From Ryuthela nishihirai (Eukaryota; Arthropoda; Arachnida; Araneae; Heptathelidae): a DNA stretch of 64,000 bases. Numbering within the stretch: position 1 is the first letter of the stretch; each line of letters opens with the position of its first letter. The stretch covers positions 69,159,901-69,223,900 of the forward strand of contig JAWZYU010000009.1 in assembly GCA_038380435.1 (NCBI GenBank), written 5' to 3'. The position numbers were made by a program, and so were the translations under genes. Under the pieces are notes generated by a model. It was not told the origin of the DNA and searched no databases. It was given only the letters and a program-made list of their open reading frames with translations. Of this stretch, positions 43,736 to 54,535 are shown one piece after another.

Positions 43736-44260
43736 GGAAAAGAAAGTATTTTCCGATAATCCCAGTAAATGTTTGTTTAGAAAGAGATCGCTCTCTAAAT
43801 TCCGTTTTTTTTTTTATTTTGAAATCTTTGAATTTTCTGTGGTCTATTTCATTACGGTTTTCGAAACTGAACAAGATTGTGAGATGAAGGCGTTTCAAAT
43901 ATATAGAGATAAATTTCTATATATTGAATACGCCATGAAATTTCGTGAAAAACGACCTCCTAGATTTGTGTAGGAGCAAGCTTAGAGACAATATAAGATA
44001 TCCATTGCACTTATGGAACTGGAAACGTCATCTTCTCTAGTCATGCGTGCGGCGAGAAATACGTTCGATACATTTGGGAAATGTAAAACAAAATTCTTAA
44101 TAGTTTTCACAACTTTAGGTTTTTCGAGAGCAAATGGCACCTGCAATAAGTTACAGGATGCCACATCGTTTATCGATTTCCCAATTTGAGTATTTTTTTA
44201 TTTAGTATTTGCTATTTTACCTTTTCCGTTATTGTTCGATTCAGCATAAAAAATAAATAA
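43736..44260. other. Unannotated stretch
   Basis: Open frame 43677-43973 starts in the SINE1 and has no recognised domain. Nothing else is seen. Confidence 0.45.
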
Positions 44261-44261
44261 A

Positions 44262-44468
44262 TGCTCCCTCAAGCAGCTGCTTGCCACAGAGGTCTGACAG
44301 CAGTCTGTCAGTTTATATGCCATAGTAAAAGGTCTGAGAGGATGACAGGACCTCAGCAGAAAAACTACACACACAATCCATGCCTTACCCGGGGCTTGAA
44401 CCCAGGTCTCTTAGATCACTAGCCAAGCGTGCCAATCACTGGGCAACCATGCTAATCACTGGGACGGC
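44262..44468 (-). mobile_element. SINE2, full length
   Basis: Tail complement CTCAAGCAGCTGCTTGCCAC, body AGGACCTCAGCAGAAAAAC, B-box complement GGGGCTTGAACCC, head CTAGCCAAGCGTGCCAATCA. Part of the head (GCCAATCACTGGG / GCTAATCACTGGG) is duplicated. Confidence 0.92.
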
Positions 44469-44639
44469 CGATTCAGCATACTTATAGGAAAAAAATGCTG
44501 ATCGAGCAAAAGAGGCTTGGATCTGCTTTAGATAGATTCATTTCTAAGTTGTAATTTGTTTTCCCCAGTGATTTAAACTGCTGCGCGAGTCGTGTAGATT
44601 GTATCGTCTGTGACTATACTGGACCTTTTGGCCTTTCCG

Positions 44640-44988
44640 GAAAAGCAGCCGTTCTTCAAATAGATGTTAAGCCGTGGCGCGGTGTGCAGGAGAGTTATAC
44701 TTTGCTTATGCGTGCTTAAGAGCACAACGAATAACTTTTACAGAAACTTTCCAACTGAATCTAAGAGAAATTTAATTAGTCCATTCCCAGCTCTTAGAAT
44801 TTGGGATCTTTGTCATAGGTATCGGGGGAATTGCTTTAGGAGAAGGACCAAAAAGTTACCAATATTAAATAGAATTATATACAGAAATATATAAAATCTC
44901 TTTCTCCCTCTGCCGTCACCCATGGTCAGTGTGACTGGTCATTTTGTCATTGCATGCCTCTCAGAAATAAAACAACCCAATCCCAAAC
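44640..44988 (+). mobile_element. SINE1, old, split by unrelated sequence
   Basis: The core part GATGTTAAGCCGTGGCGCGG...GTGCTTAAGAGCACAA (44664-44727) and the tail part (TGGTCAGTGTGACTGGTCAT...AACAACCCAATCCC, 44921-44988) flank about 190 bp that matches no family member. Either a later insertion or independent fragments. Confidence 0.65.
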
Positions 44989-45890
44989 TTTAGGAATTTC
45001 GGGTCTATGTGTCTGTTCAATAATAGCTCTCGAAAGAAATCCTCTGGCGAATATGGAATGTTTGTTTTCAAAGAGAAAAATGTTTTGCCATTTTCGAACT
45101 CTACTGTCCTCTAACGGTGGAATTCTAACAAGCGGAAGAATCGAGAAATACAGATTGTAATATTTTATTGGTGCCAATCTACCTAGAGGAAAATCTTTCA
45201 TTCATCTTACCCTACTCTAGCACAGGGGTGAAATCTTCGAATACATATATAAGATCAGAGCCACCTGCGACTCGGATTACCGTAAAAAATGGCCTTTGAC
45301 GTTTTTTGGTTCAACATTCAACTCTGAACCTTTTTTTTTAATTATTTTCATTAAAACATCACTAGAGCAGATTGGTAGACGACAGTATGAAAACACTGAT
45401 GCCTTTCAAGTGTTCTAAATACACTCTAAATTTGATTAAGTGGATCGAGAAGACTCGGACTAAAAAGTCACACTGATGAATGGAAGATTTTTTATTCATT
45501 CTCTTCAATAGCTTTATTTTATACACCCGGCGCACTACCTTTCTTTGAAGCGAATATAAGGTCAGTGACTGATTGCACCATCGATATGCTTCAGGTTTTG
45601 TCGTGGACGTCTATGGACAAAAGAAGTAAAATGTTCCGACGCACTTTGTAGAGGACGATTAATCTGTCCGATTAATTACTATTCACCGATTATCCTAGGT
45701 GAAACCATAGGTTCGCGGGTTTTTAGCGGTTAGACTCGCACCTAGCTCCTCCGACTAGTGATGGAAGTGCAATAAAATCATGTGTCGGTTCCCTTACTTA
45801 GGTGTGTTTCAGACGGGCTGTGCCAAATGTCATGTAGGAAGATAAACGAATGCACCATAGTAGAGGACGACACTTTATTTATGTTCACAC
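44989..45890. other. Unannotated stretch
   Basis: No recognised gene. The motif GTAGAGGACGA recurs near 45649 and 45861 with similar preceding CACCAT context. Confidence 0.45.
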
Positions 45891-46059
45891 ATACACTGAC
45901 GGAAGTTGAAAAAAAGAACACCATGAACAATGAAAGTGTAATCTATGAGATTTATTTAATAGAAACAACTTTTTGAGAAAGGACAGTGATCACACGTGTG
46001 AAGTGATTCAATGTTTATTTTACCTTTTAATGAGTATTGCATTTTACAGAAGGCACATT

Positions 46060-47120
46060 TTAATAAGGTGTAGAACCTCCTCGAGTAGCAATACAAGCTT
46101 CCAATCTGGCATGCAATCGGTCGTATAAATGCTGGATATCACGTTGGGGATATCCATTCCATGTGCTTTCAACTTGGACGCGTAATTCAGCGATGGTCGT
46201 TGGCTGCCGCGGTCCTCGGAAGAGTCTTTGTCCGATCCATTCCCAGACATGCTCGATTGGACACAAGTCCGTAGAGCGTGATGACCATGGGAGTTGGTGT
46301 ACTGCCTGAAGAACAGCTGAGTTGCCCGGACGGAGTGTAGGTGGGCGTTACCCTGCTTGAACATCGCATTTGGGATTACACTCAAATATGGCAGGACAAC
46401 CGGCTGTACGATGTCTCTGACGTACGTATTGCTTTTCAGTGTACCCTGTACAAACATCAGATACGTACGAGAATAATAGCTAATCGCTCCCCATACCATG
46501 ATGCCCAGCGTGGGCCCTGTGTGGCGCTGGCGGATGCATAATGAAAGAAGCCGCTCAGCTTGTCGCCTTCGGACACGCGTAAATGATTATACATCCGAAG
46601 TGATGAAAGTTTTCAGTGATGAAAGCCGATTCTGCTCCTAAAAGCAGAATCGGTTTTCATCACTGAAGACCATAGATTGCCATTCTTCCCTCCAATGAAC
46701 TCGTTCTTGACACCACTGCAAACATGCTCGACGGTGACAAGGTAACAATGGTAACCGTGCTAGCGAAACGCGTGTCCATAGTCCTACTTCCAAAAGACGA
46801 TTGCGTATCATTCTTGTAGACACTCTTGGTACGACAGAGGATCGAATTTGTGATGCCGTAGCCATCCGCTCTGCCACCACCTCCCTCCCGATACACCGAT
46901 CCTCTCATGAGTCCGTAACTCTGTGTTTCACGGAACCACGTCTACGAGTGTGCGAATGCTCTTTTGACCATCGACGCCATCATCGTATCACTGCCGATAC
47001 CTCTCGTACAACACGGTGTGCAATTTGACTAAAAGACCAACCTGCTTCCTGAAGACCCACTATACAACCTCGCTCAAACCGCCATTCCGTACCTGCATCG
47101 TCCAGGCATGGTAGCTTCTT
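46060..47120 (-). pseudogene. Tc1-like transposase, catalytic D lost, small internal inversion
   Basis: The C-terminal frames are split. One reads MVWGAISYYSRTYLMFVQGT (46499 inward) and KQGNAHLHSV, where the family has QQDNA, so the catalytic D is replaced by G. The other resumes with CPIEHVWEWIGQRL and ends ATRGGSTPY at 46060. The middle frame 46638-46880 reads WQSMVFSDENRFCF. Just inside this point a 24-bp inverted duplication of the same segment is present (46613-46666). N-terminal sequence up to about 47100 is frameshifted. Inactive. Confidence 0.85.
46613..46666. repeat. 24-bp inverted repeat inside transposase pseudogene
   Basis: The left arm 46613-46636 starts TCAGTGATGAAAGCCGATTC. 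The right arm 46643-46666 is its reverse complement except for one base. The loop is CCTAAA. The arm encodes the FSDENRF segment of the transposase, so one arm is a copy of the other. Confidence 0.9.
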
Positions 47121-47359
47121 TAAAGAACACTGAACAACGCTACACAAGACGAATATCTTCTTTCTTCACACCTTAGTCCTTAAATACACGTTGCGTATAT
47201 TTGAATGTTGTCGTCCTCAGTGACGTCATTATTTCATCCAATGACATTCAATCTTGGATCACGGTTTCTGCTGCCCTTAACTATTAACATACTACAATAT
47301 TACGTTCCTAAAGGAATTTCTTCTGGGTGTTCTTTTTTCAATTTCCGCTGGTGTATATG

Positions 47360-48235
47360 CACATAAAGCAATGTGCTCGATTCTGTGGGCTTTAACGTCG
47401 TTCAAAATTTTTCGGAATGGCTTCATAGATGTTATTGTAGACTTTCTCCAATAAGCTTAATTTAACTTGAATGATGCTTTATTCTAAATGCATTCATCCG
47501 ATTATGTGGAAATCTGTACTTTACAGAAATCTCTTTATCGACCTCAAAACTCGACGAGAGGATAGTTCAATCTCTGCCTAAACCACCTGGTTCACAAAGA
47601 ACCGAACCCTGCTTCTTTAGGGTTTCCGAGAAAGAGCTACGTCACTTTGACACGCTGAAACACACTACCCGCGTCACAAGCTTTCATTTGACACATAGCT
47701 TGTTATTTTTGGTACTCGTGTTCTGGAGATACAGAGGAACAATCTTTTTCATATTTCCATATTTAAGGAAGAAGGAAGCAGGGGGGTCAATTTTTTTTTT
47801 ATAGCCTATGATACTACCCATGCCATAAGCTTTCATTTGACACATAAATCATTAACTATGTCCGTCGCGTTCAAAAGATATGGAGGAACAACTGTTTTGA
47901 CAAATGCACAAATCGACAAATGACGAGCGAAAAGTAATTAGGAAGATAGGTAATAAAAGAATAAGCGAATAATTATGAAAAAAAAATCATAGATGGGGAA
48001 ACAAATCATAGTTGTTGGTCTCAGAAGTTCCCATTATGTTGTTAATCTCCAACGCCTACCCTTGAATTGTATACTTCTCGACCAACAACAGACAATGCGT
48101 GTAGAAACTCATCATTGATAAGTCAAAGGTCACCTGAAGATCGAAAAATAGTTTTAAGGTAGGGAAAAATTTACTCTTACAGATTACGAACACACGATTT
48201 CCAGATAACATATCACTACTAATATGACATAAGCT
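47360..48235. other. Unannotated stretch with a 149-bp direct repeat
   Basis: AAGCTTTCATTTGACACATA occurs at about 47679 and 47828 in similar context (ACTACCC before; GGAGATA/AAGATATGG..AGAGGAACAA after). Two diverged copies with a 149-bp period suggest an old satellite-like duplication. No gene is seen. Confidence 0.55.
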
Positions 48236-48652
48236 ATCCTCCCGTCAAGGCCATCCAGCGTGCTCTTTAATGTGCACAGAGTATGGCTCTCCTCCACATA
48301 GAACTTTTTTTTTTATTTGCGATATATAGGACAGAGAAGAATCCTGGAAGCTACTCCTAGCTTAATACAGGCCTTCTCATACAAGGACATGCCCTACTAA
48401 GACCGAAGTCACTGCTGACCACTGCCTTAGTTAGAGCTAATACAACACACAAAGTTTGCCTTGCTGGAACAGTCGCTAGCTGCCTAACCACTATGCCAGT
48501 TAAGGCTAAGAACTACGGCTTTATTTCCTATCCGATGGAGGTGACCTCTCCAGACTCATCGGTATTCCCTTTCTGACTGAAGATAGAGTGTGGATTTAAC
48601 ATTTCGAACCGCGGAACTGCAGATTACGAGCCAGGGGCGCCAACCCCCGCCC
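48236..48652 (-). mobile_element. SINE1 interrupted by SINE3
   Basis: The left part is 48236-48304 (CCTCCCGTCAAGGCCATCCA...ATGGCTCTCCTCC). The right part is 48514-48652 (CTACGGCTTTATTTCCTATC...GGAACTGCAGATTACGAGCC). The tail beyond the core is missing. AGAAC flanks the inserted SINE3 on both sides (48300-48304, 48509-48513). Confidence 0.88.
48305..48503 (-). mobile_element. SINE3 nested in SINE1
   Basis: The poly-T (A tail complement) at 48305-48314, CTCATACAAGGACATGCCCT and CACTGCTGACCACTGCCTTA match the body of the copy at 26049. The head complement (GCTAGCTGCCTAACCACTAT) is at the right. Confidence 0.85.
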
Positions 48653-48659
48653 CCATCAT

Positions 48660-49739
48660 ATTCGGAGTTTGAATCCCATCCGGCCTAAAGTAATCCATTA
48701 ACTGGAAACATAATAGATAACAAATCTTAACAGTAGTTATAGTGAATCAATTTTAGAGAAAGGTTTCATTCTGTATAAAAATTAAAATTTCCTTGGCAGC
48801 ATTGCAAATCATAAGGATTCACCTCAAAAATCAAGTAAATCGCAATTAACAAATAGCTTTAGAAATTTGCATAATGATTAAGATTTCGTCAATTCTAAAA
48901 AAGAGCATTTAGCACGAGAATCTGCTGTCTGATACACCAGCTTCAACCGTTTAAAAAAAAATATCTTTGAAATGAGAGATTTATAGAAACTGCCGCGAGA
49001 CCTCGAATTTATCTTCAGTGACAGTTTCAATAAAAAGTTTACTTTCAAACTTCAAAACTTCGAACATGATTTTCCATTAATCTAACACTAAAATGTCGAG
49101 GCCCTGAACTAGATAGAGCAAGATCTAGATAGATCGGATATAAAAAATTCCCCCTTCTTTTTAGCAGTTTGTAAAAATGTCTTGAAAAATACGTATAATA
49201 CGTTTAATACTTTTTCCCCTCTTTTCGCATATTGGTATTCTCAAATGGAGCCCATGGCCCCCTTGCCCCTCCCCTCCTCCGGTTAGATGGGGCCCTGGAA
49301 GTATGCGATTGTTTTAAGTAACGTCATGTATATCCCTGAAACGTACTATGAAGTTAGAAAGAGTGTAACATCTAAAAAGATTTTTTGCATAATCAGCGGA
49401 ATGTTTTATTTAAAATAATCTAGATAACTTAAACCTCGTAAGAAAAATTCTCTTAATGATCTGCAGATAAGAAGCGAAAATGGGCGCTTCAAGTACCAAA
49501 AGACGTAGAGCGAAATAAAAAGACTTTTAAGAGCGAAAGACATCACTTGTTTACATCTCTCGTCTTCGCGTCGTTACCGCTATTTTTTATCTCATTCTTT
49601 CATCAGTCAATGCGAGCTTTAATTTGTAACAGCGTCTCGGAGAACTTTTTCTTCCTTTACTGCCACTTAACTAGGAGAATCACGCTTTCTAACAGAAAAT
49701 ACAACTATTTCTTTAACCGTAAAAATCATTAAGTTTATC
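48660..49739. other. Unannotated stretch
   Basis: No recognised gene or repeat. The 61-codon frame at 49547 has no domain. Confidence 0.5.
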
Positions 49740-50120
49740 AGTTTCTTCGTTACTCGCCGGTTAATCAAGAGATTTCGACCCAGGCATCGCCGTGCGTGTT
49801 TTTTATCTACCCCATCTCTGTTTTTCCAGACCAGGGTTCTTGTAAGGAAGGATGGCCATCCACTGGAAACACTGCACGCGACAAAAGTTAAATTAATTGC
49901 TAATTAGCTGCGTTTGACGTTTATGAACGCCCTAATAAATAGTCAGTGCTCTGTGCTTCCACCACAGGCAAGTGTGTTGAATTGCATCGCTGACAAACCT
50001 CATTCCAAGCGACCGACTGGCTTTCATCACGGAGGTATTACACGGCTGAATGGTGACCGGGGCAGGTGTGACGTCACGCGGAAATAATTAATGGATAATT
50101 AGCAGATTCCGTTATTTACA
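49740..50120. promoter_or_regulatory. Candidate enhancer-like island 2
   Basis: Complex, non-repetitive sequence with homeodomain-type clusters (AATTAATTGCTAATTAGC at about 49891; AATAATTAATGGATAATTAG at about 50083). A CRE palindrome TGACGTCA (50069-50076) is followed by CGCG. No convincing frame. The motif density is what one expects of a developmental regulatory element, but that is inference. Confidence 0.3.
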
Positions 50121-50355
50121 ACAATCAGTTTTTGTTGGAGGATGCTTTTGTTTAGGTTAAAAGGCGCTCTTTAAACACTAGGCGAGGAGTTTGAAGGAAA
50201 TTACTTTCGTATTCAGATCCACGGATGTGGAAATAAAGTAGTTTTGTCAGATTGTATGCATAAGTGCGTTAAGACAAGAGGGGAAGAAAAAAAGTCACTG
50301 CGGTTGAGAGGAAAGGAAAGGTATGAGGATGGGAGTTTTTGAAATTAAAGTGCTC

Positions 50356-50380
50356 CTGGAGATTATCGGCTAATCTCCAG
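50356..50380. repeat. Perfect short hairpin
   Basis: CTGGAGATTA, loop TCGGC, TAATCTCCAG: a 10-bp perfect stem with a 5-nt loop, 240 bp beyond the enhancer-like island. Confidence 0.7.
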
Positions 50381-50815
50381 AGGGAAATGAGAATAAAAAT
50401 GTCACTGCTCATTGACCAACTGTCCTCTGCAGTTTGCTCGGAGAGCGACTGTGCAAAAGCATGAGCATTCAGAGTAGAAAGATGGCTGCACTATCTGATT
50501 GAGAACAATGGGTGGAGAAAAGTGCTATCGTTATTTGCTTTCAGAGGGGAAAAAATGAGAATAGTTTCTTTAAATTTAAAGGCCTCGAAGATCGGATGAT
50601 CTTTGTAGACAGTTAAATAGTTTTAGTAGAAAATTATTTTTTTTTACCGGGCACATTTCTTTGTTGAAAAATGGGCCTTTTCTCAAAATGATGCATTAAT
50701 CTTTGGAAGATGGGAAAATTATGGAATTATTTAAAAGTATAATTGTTTGATAATAGTAAGCCCCAGATGCGCGTATCCAGGATTATTATTATTATTTAGG
50801 GAGGGCTAAGAGGAC

Positions 50816-51033
50816 GTAGCCGTCCCGTGGCCGAATCCACTGGAAACTTTGGTGGATTCGGCCAAAAAAAATTGGCTAGCGCGCTTGGCAACTGATCTAA
50901 AGGACCTGGGTTCGATCCCCCCGGGTATGTTCGTGTTGTTTTCTGCTGTGGCCCTGCCATCTTCTACTGTGGTATATAAACGGACAGGCTCCTGTCAGAC
51001 CTCTGTGGCTAGCAGCTGCTTGAGGGGGTATTT
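50816..51033 (+). mobile_element. SINE2, full length, with a hairpin inserted in the tRNA head
   Basis: Head AGCCGTCCCGTGGCC, B box GGTTCGATCCC, tail GCTTGAGGGGGTATTTT. Between GTGGCC and GGCTAGCGCG lies a 12-bp perfect inverted repeat: GGCCGAATCCAC (50829-50840) and GTGGATTCGGCC (50852-50863). It splits the A box. Confidence 0.93.
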
Positions 51034-51039
51034 TTTATT

Positions 51040-52985
51040 TTAAGAGGACGTGTGAGCTTAAAAAACGTTTCAATAGCCATGAAGTAAATATTTTCATGTC
51101 AAATACAGTAGCATGATCAAGACATTTATGTTATTGCCGGTGGGAGTAGAGGGGGGGGGGGGTCTTTTATGAATATATGCGTTCGAAGCATTTTATGCAG
51201 AGCAAACTAGTTATTTCCATCTTAAAAGGTTATTTCCCTTGTCGAAAATAATGCTATCTGTACTGATGGTTCAAAAAACTAAAATTTTACTCATACTATT
51301 CTTTCATGTTTATCCTTTCGTGGTTGCAGATTAATATTGAGAGAAAGGCCGTTATGAAAATATGATTTCCATACTCTGACAAACTGCATCTCCTTTAATA
51401 TCTTTTTATTCGATGCCAGTTAACAAGGTGTTTTCCACCAAATCTTTGAAACCGCTCCTGTTAATAGTTTCATCGGTTTTCAATTTCCAACTTTCGAAGA
51501 TTTAAGAGTACTGCTGTAGCATCCTAAGCACTTCCCGTTATTTTCGGTCATGGTAAATCCTATGTAAAGTCAATAAGCCTTAACAACACGAAAATAATGG
51601 TTCACTTATCGAAAAGGAACTAAGCACAAATTAAAATAACCTGTTCTGGAAAACACGCTGGAAATGCACGAATGCTCAAAATGGTTTTATTTTCTGATGA
51701 TTTCTACAGTCGTGAAATTTGTTTCGCATACCTTAAATAATCCTAATAAACGTTATTGCATAACTAATGAAGCAAGAAACCAAATGCTCCAGTTCTATAT
51801 CATTGGAATTTTATACCATAAAGACTAATAATAATGATAGATATGGGAACAATGAAAGGGAAAGCGGTACATTTTTGCATTTGGAAGTTTTTCTCGTTAT
51901 CGGAATTGTTAGGTATTAAATATTGTCGAGAATTTCAGTAATCATTATTTGGCAGCACTGTGTGGTGAATTCGAAATAATCAAACTGATGTTAGGTGAAC
52001 TTATTTAATAGATAAAACAAGATGTTGTTTACAAGAGGTATGACAATTGGAATAATATGCTTAATAAATAAAATGATCAAATACACTCTTATAAAATCAC
52101 TAACTAATTAACCCTTGTCAACAAATACAAAATGGAATAGTATTTGTTTGTTTCAAGCCAACTAATTATAAGTCTAAACATATCATTTGAGGTTCAGCAA
52201 CCCAGGAAATACTCAATAATAAAATTTCATCTCCCTTGCTATTAATTAATAGCTTAATACATTTGAGCACGGGGAATGATCTCGGTGGGGTCTTTTCTGT
52301 CACACCGAGATAATAGGGGACTTGCTGATTCAGAATGCTAGTAAGGGTAATAGAGAGAAAAAGTTGTTTAAACATTTATATTTCATTCATTTTTTTAAAA
52401 AATTTAAAGACAAAAAACAGAGTGGGAAATGTTATACTGCATTGAAAATCAGTCTTGCTTTCACCTTTTCGTTTTTACGGCTCGATTGTCTTTCTTACCC
52501 CCCCCCCCACCCTCGATTTTTCTTTTCAGATCAGTCTACTTGGATATACAAGATAATCATTCTTAGTACAAGTCACTGACCTATAATAACTGGATTACAA
52601 TCTTTGCTTTTCCTGTTCGCTTCTTATTACGATCACCAGTGAAACTAGGCTTCATGTTAGACCAAATCTAAACAAAAGCATTACTTAATCTCACACAACG
52701 AGTAAATGAATAACTGTTCGTCATAATCTCCAGCACAAGGCGACGTAAAGCTACTTTCCGCACACAACAAAATTCAATGTTATTAAGAACAAATGTTGCA
52801 CATTAACATGCGATTTCAATACAAAAGAAAACAATAAATGATGACTTGTGCTAAAACAAATTTTTTCGATATTAATTTTTCCTTAAAATCGAATCGTAAC
52901 TTTATTTCTGTGTGCATATTACTGCCAAGAGATGTATTAAAATTAGACATTTTTGCGAAGCCTTATTTAGAGTGGATAACTGTTA
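51040..52985. other. Unannotated stretch
   Basis: No recognised gene or repeat. Homopolymer G tract at about 51150-51161 and C tract at about 52500-52508. Open frames near 52166-52579 are short, overlap on both strands and lack domains. Confidence 0.5.
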
Positions 52986-53645
52986 ATGTCACCTTGTGGC
53001 CGACTGGTTAGCATCCTACTGATCAAAAGGATCAACTTCGAGATCCTAATACGTTATGGACGTTTCGTCCCTTGTGCTGTCTTTCTGCATCAGGTCTCGC
53101 TTTCTTCAGAGATCTGGGGCGGGGGTGGCTCAGTCGGTATCGCGCCAGGCTCGTAATCTGCAGTTCCCACTCACTTGGTAGCGCGCCAGGCTCGTAATCT
53201 GCAGTTCCCACTCACTCGGTAGCGCGCCAGGCTCGTAATCTGCAGTTCCCAGGTTCGAGTCCCAGCATTGAGATTTATATCCGCAAAACGCCCTGACCAC
53301 GGTCAGTAGGGGACACCGATGGGAAAGGCCGCCGTCTGTTGGATGGGACGTTAAGCTGTGGCCCAGTGTACGGGAGAGCCATACCCTGAGTATGTTAAAG
53401 AACACGTTGGATGGCCTTGACGGAGAGGTTATCATCTGTCTCCTAACAGCTGTTCCAGTGGGTCCCCTCCCCCAACCTTCTCTCAGCCTTCGGGGTCTTT
53501 GTGCCATTTAGCCCATTGTGTGCAAAAAAAGTGCCGCTCAGAGGTAAAACAACCCAACATCAGAGATCTTCTTTATTGCGTATTATAAGGACAGGAGACT
53601 GTCAGACCTCTGTGGCGAGCAGAGTACTTGAGGGGTATTTTATGC
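52986..53645 (+). mobile_element. SINE2-like copy interrupted by SINE1
   Basis: The head part CACCTTGTGGCCGACTGGTT...ACTTCGAGATCC and body GCATCAGGTCTCGCTTTC lie at 52986-53115. After the SINE1, ATCTTCTTTATTGCGTATTA...GACCTCTGTGGCGAGCAG continues at 53570-53645. The duplicated target TCAGAGATCT (53106-53115, 53560-53569) corresponds to CTCAGATCTTC of the SINE2 body. Confidence 0.85.
53116..53559 (+). mobile_element. SINE1 with triplicated tRNA-head segment, nested in SINE2
   Basis: Starts GGGGCGGGGGTGGCTCAG. A 41-bp segment (GGTAGCGCGCCAGGCTCGTA through GCAGTTCCCACTCACT) occurs three times in tandem, with starts at about 53136, 53177 and 53218, followed by a single B box. Perfect 10-bp TSD TCAGAGATCT. 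The body is slightly shortened. Confidence 0.95.
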
Positions 53646-53762
53646 ATTTGGCAACCATAAAAGAGTGAATGTAGATATACTTCGTTAAATGACAAGGTTA
53701 GGTTCTACGCAATGCATCGTTGAGTAAATGGTGATTTCCTACAAACCACCACGTCATACATA

Positions 53763-53841
53763 CACAGTCGTATCAGAAAAATATGACCACCTACCTGATA
53801 ATGGGAATGGGGGGTGGTCATATTATTCTGATACGATTGTG
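53763..53841. mobile_element. 79-bp hairpin mini-MITE, TA-flanked
   Basis: CACAGTCGTATCAGAAAAAT...TGACCACC is followed after a short loop by its near-perfect complement ending TACGATTGTG. TA flanks both ends (53761-53762, 53842-53843). It is essentially two TIRs back to back. TATGACCACC is shared with the TIR of the Tc1-like element at 22730. Confidence 0.85.
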
Positions 53842-53844
53842 TAA

Positions 53845-54285
53845 TGTAGATTGCAGAAAAAAATTCCACAGTAAATTTTAACTGTTATAGCTAGTTTAAG
53901 AGCGAAATACGAACCATTTTATATTTCCTTATTTTATGCATATTTCATATTTTGTTATTAATATTCTGTGACTTATTTAAGTGCTCGAGGCCGTTTAATA
54001 AACGAGCGTGCTTCTATACAAACTAAATAATCTGCGTGCTTCTATGCAAACTGACCTTGTATGACGTCATAAATGGGATCTTAATATTTTCTTTTTTCCG
54101 GAGCGAATGTTTTTACTGGAGTATCAAGTCCAATAAAATAAATATGGCAACTATGAAGATAAAAGAAATAAAGTGTTTATAGACCAATTTTCTTGCCCTT
54201 TTTTAATCAAAACAATCAATCTTGCAAGGGTCTTTTATCTTTGATACTTTATGTTGTCCAAGTACTAAAAAAGATAATGAGCATT
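53845..54285. other. Unannotated stretch
   Basis: GCGTGCTTCTATACAAACT recurs 31 bp apart (about 54006 and 54037). Nothing else is recognised. Confidence 0.5.
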
Positions 54286-54287
54286 AC

Positions 54288-54402
54288 TCAAGAAATACTT
54301 TTTGTGGAAATTAGGAGCTTGGTTGATAAGTAGTAATTCAAACCCACGCTTCCCAGCTATATCCCAGGTGCTCTAACCACTAAGCTATCAACAGCTCGGT
54401 AA
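54288..54402 (-). mobile_element. SINE4-like tRNA-derived fragment, copy 1
   Basis: On the minus strand: GATAGCTTAGTGGTTAGAGC (A box), then GGGTTTGAATTACT (B box) and a short tail ending AAAAAGTATTTCTTG. It is tRNA-like in layout but carries no true tRNA fold I can defend. Confidence 0.5.
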
Positions 54403-54535
54403 TTTTTCCACTAATGGTGACTTTTTAAATATTTCTTACCTTTCGCTTGTGGCGCCATCTATGGTCGGGAAAGGCAACTAATTCAATTTTGCTCAATATA
54501 TAGATGCTAAATAAGGAAGTCACTCAGGTTAAAGG

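Larger units (their letters stand above)
45894..47353 (-). mobile_element. Tc1/mariner-like transposon, 1.46 kb, TA duplication
   Basis: The left end CACTGACGGAAGTTGAAAAA follows TA (45892-45893). The right end TTTTCAATTTCCGCTGGTG precedes TA (47354-47355). The TIRs are about 30 bp, extending to AAGAACACC. The transposase pseudogene lies on -. It is distinct in sequence from the elements at 22.7 and 42 kb. Confidence 0.92.
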
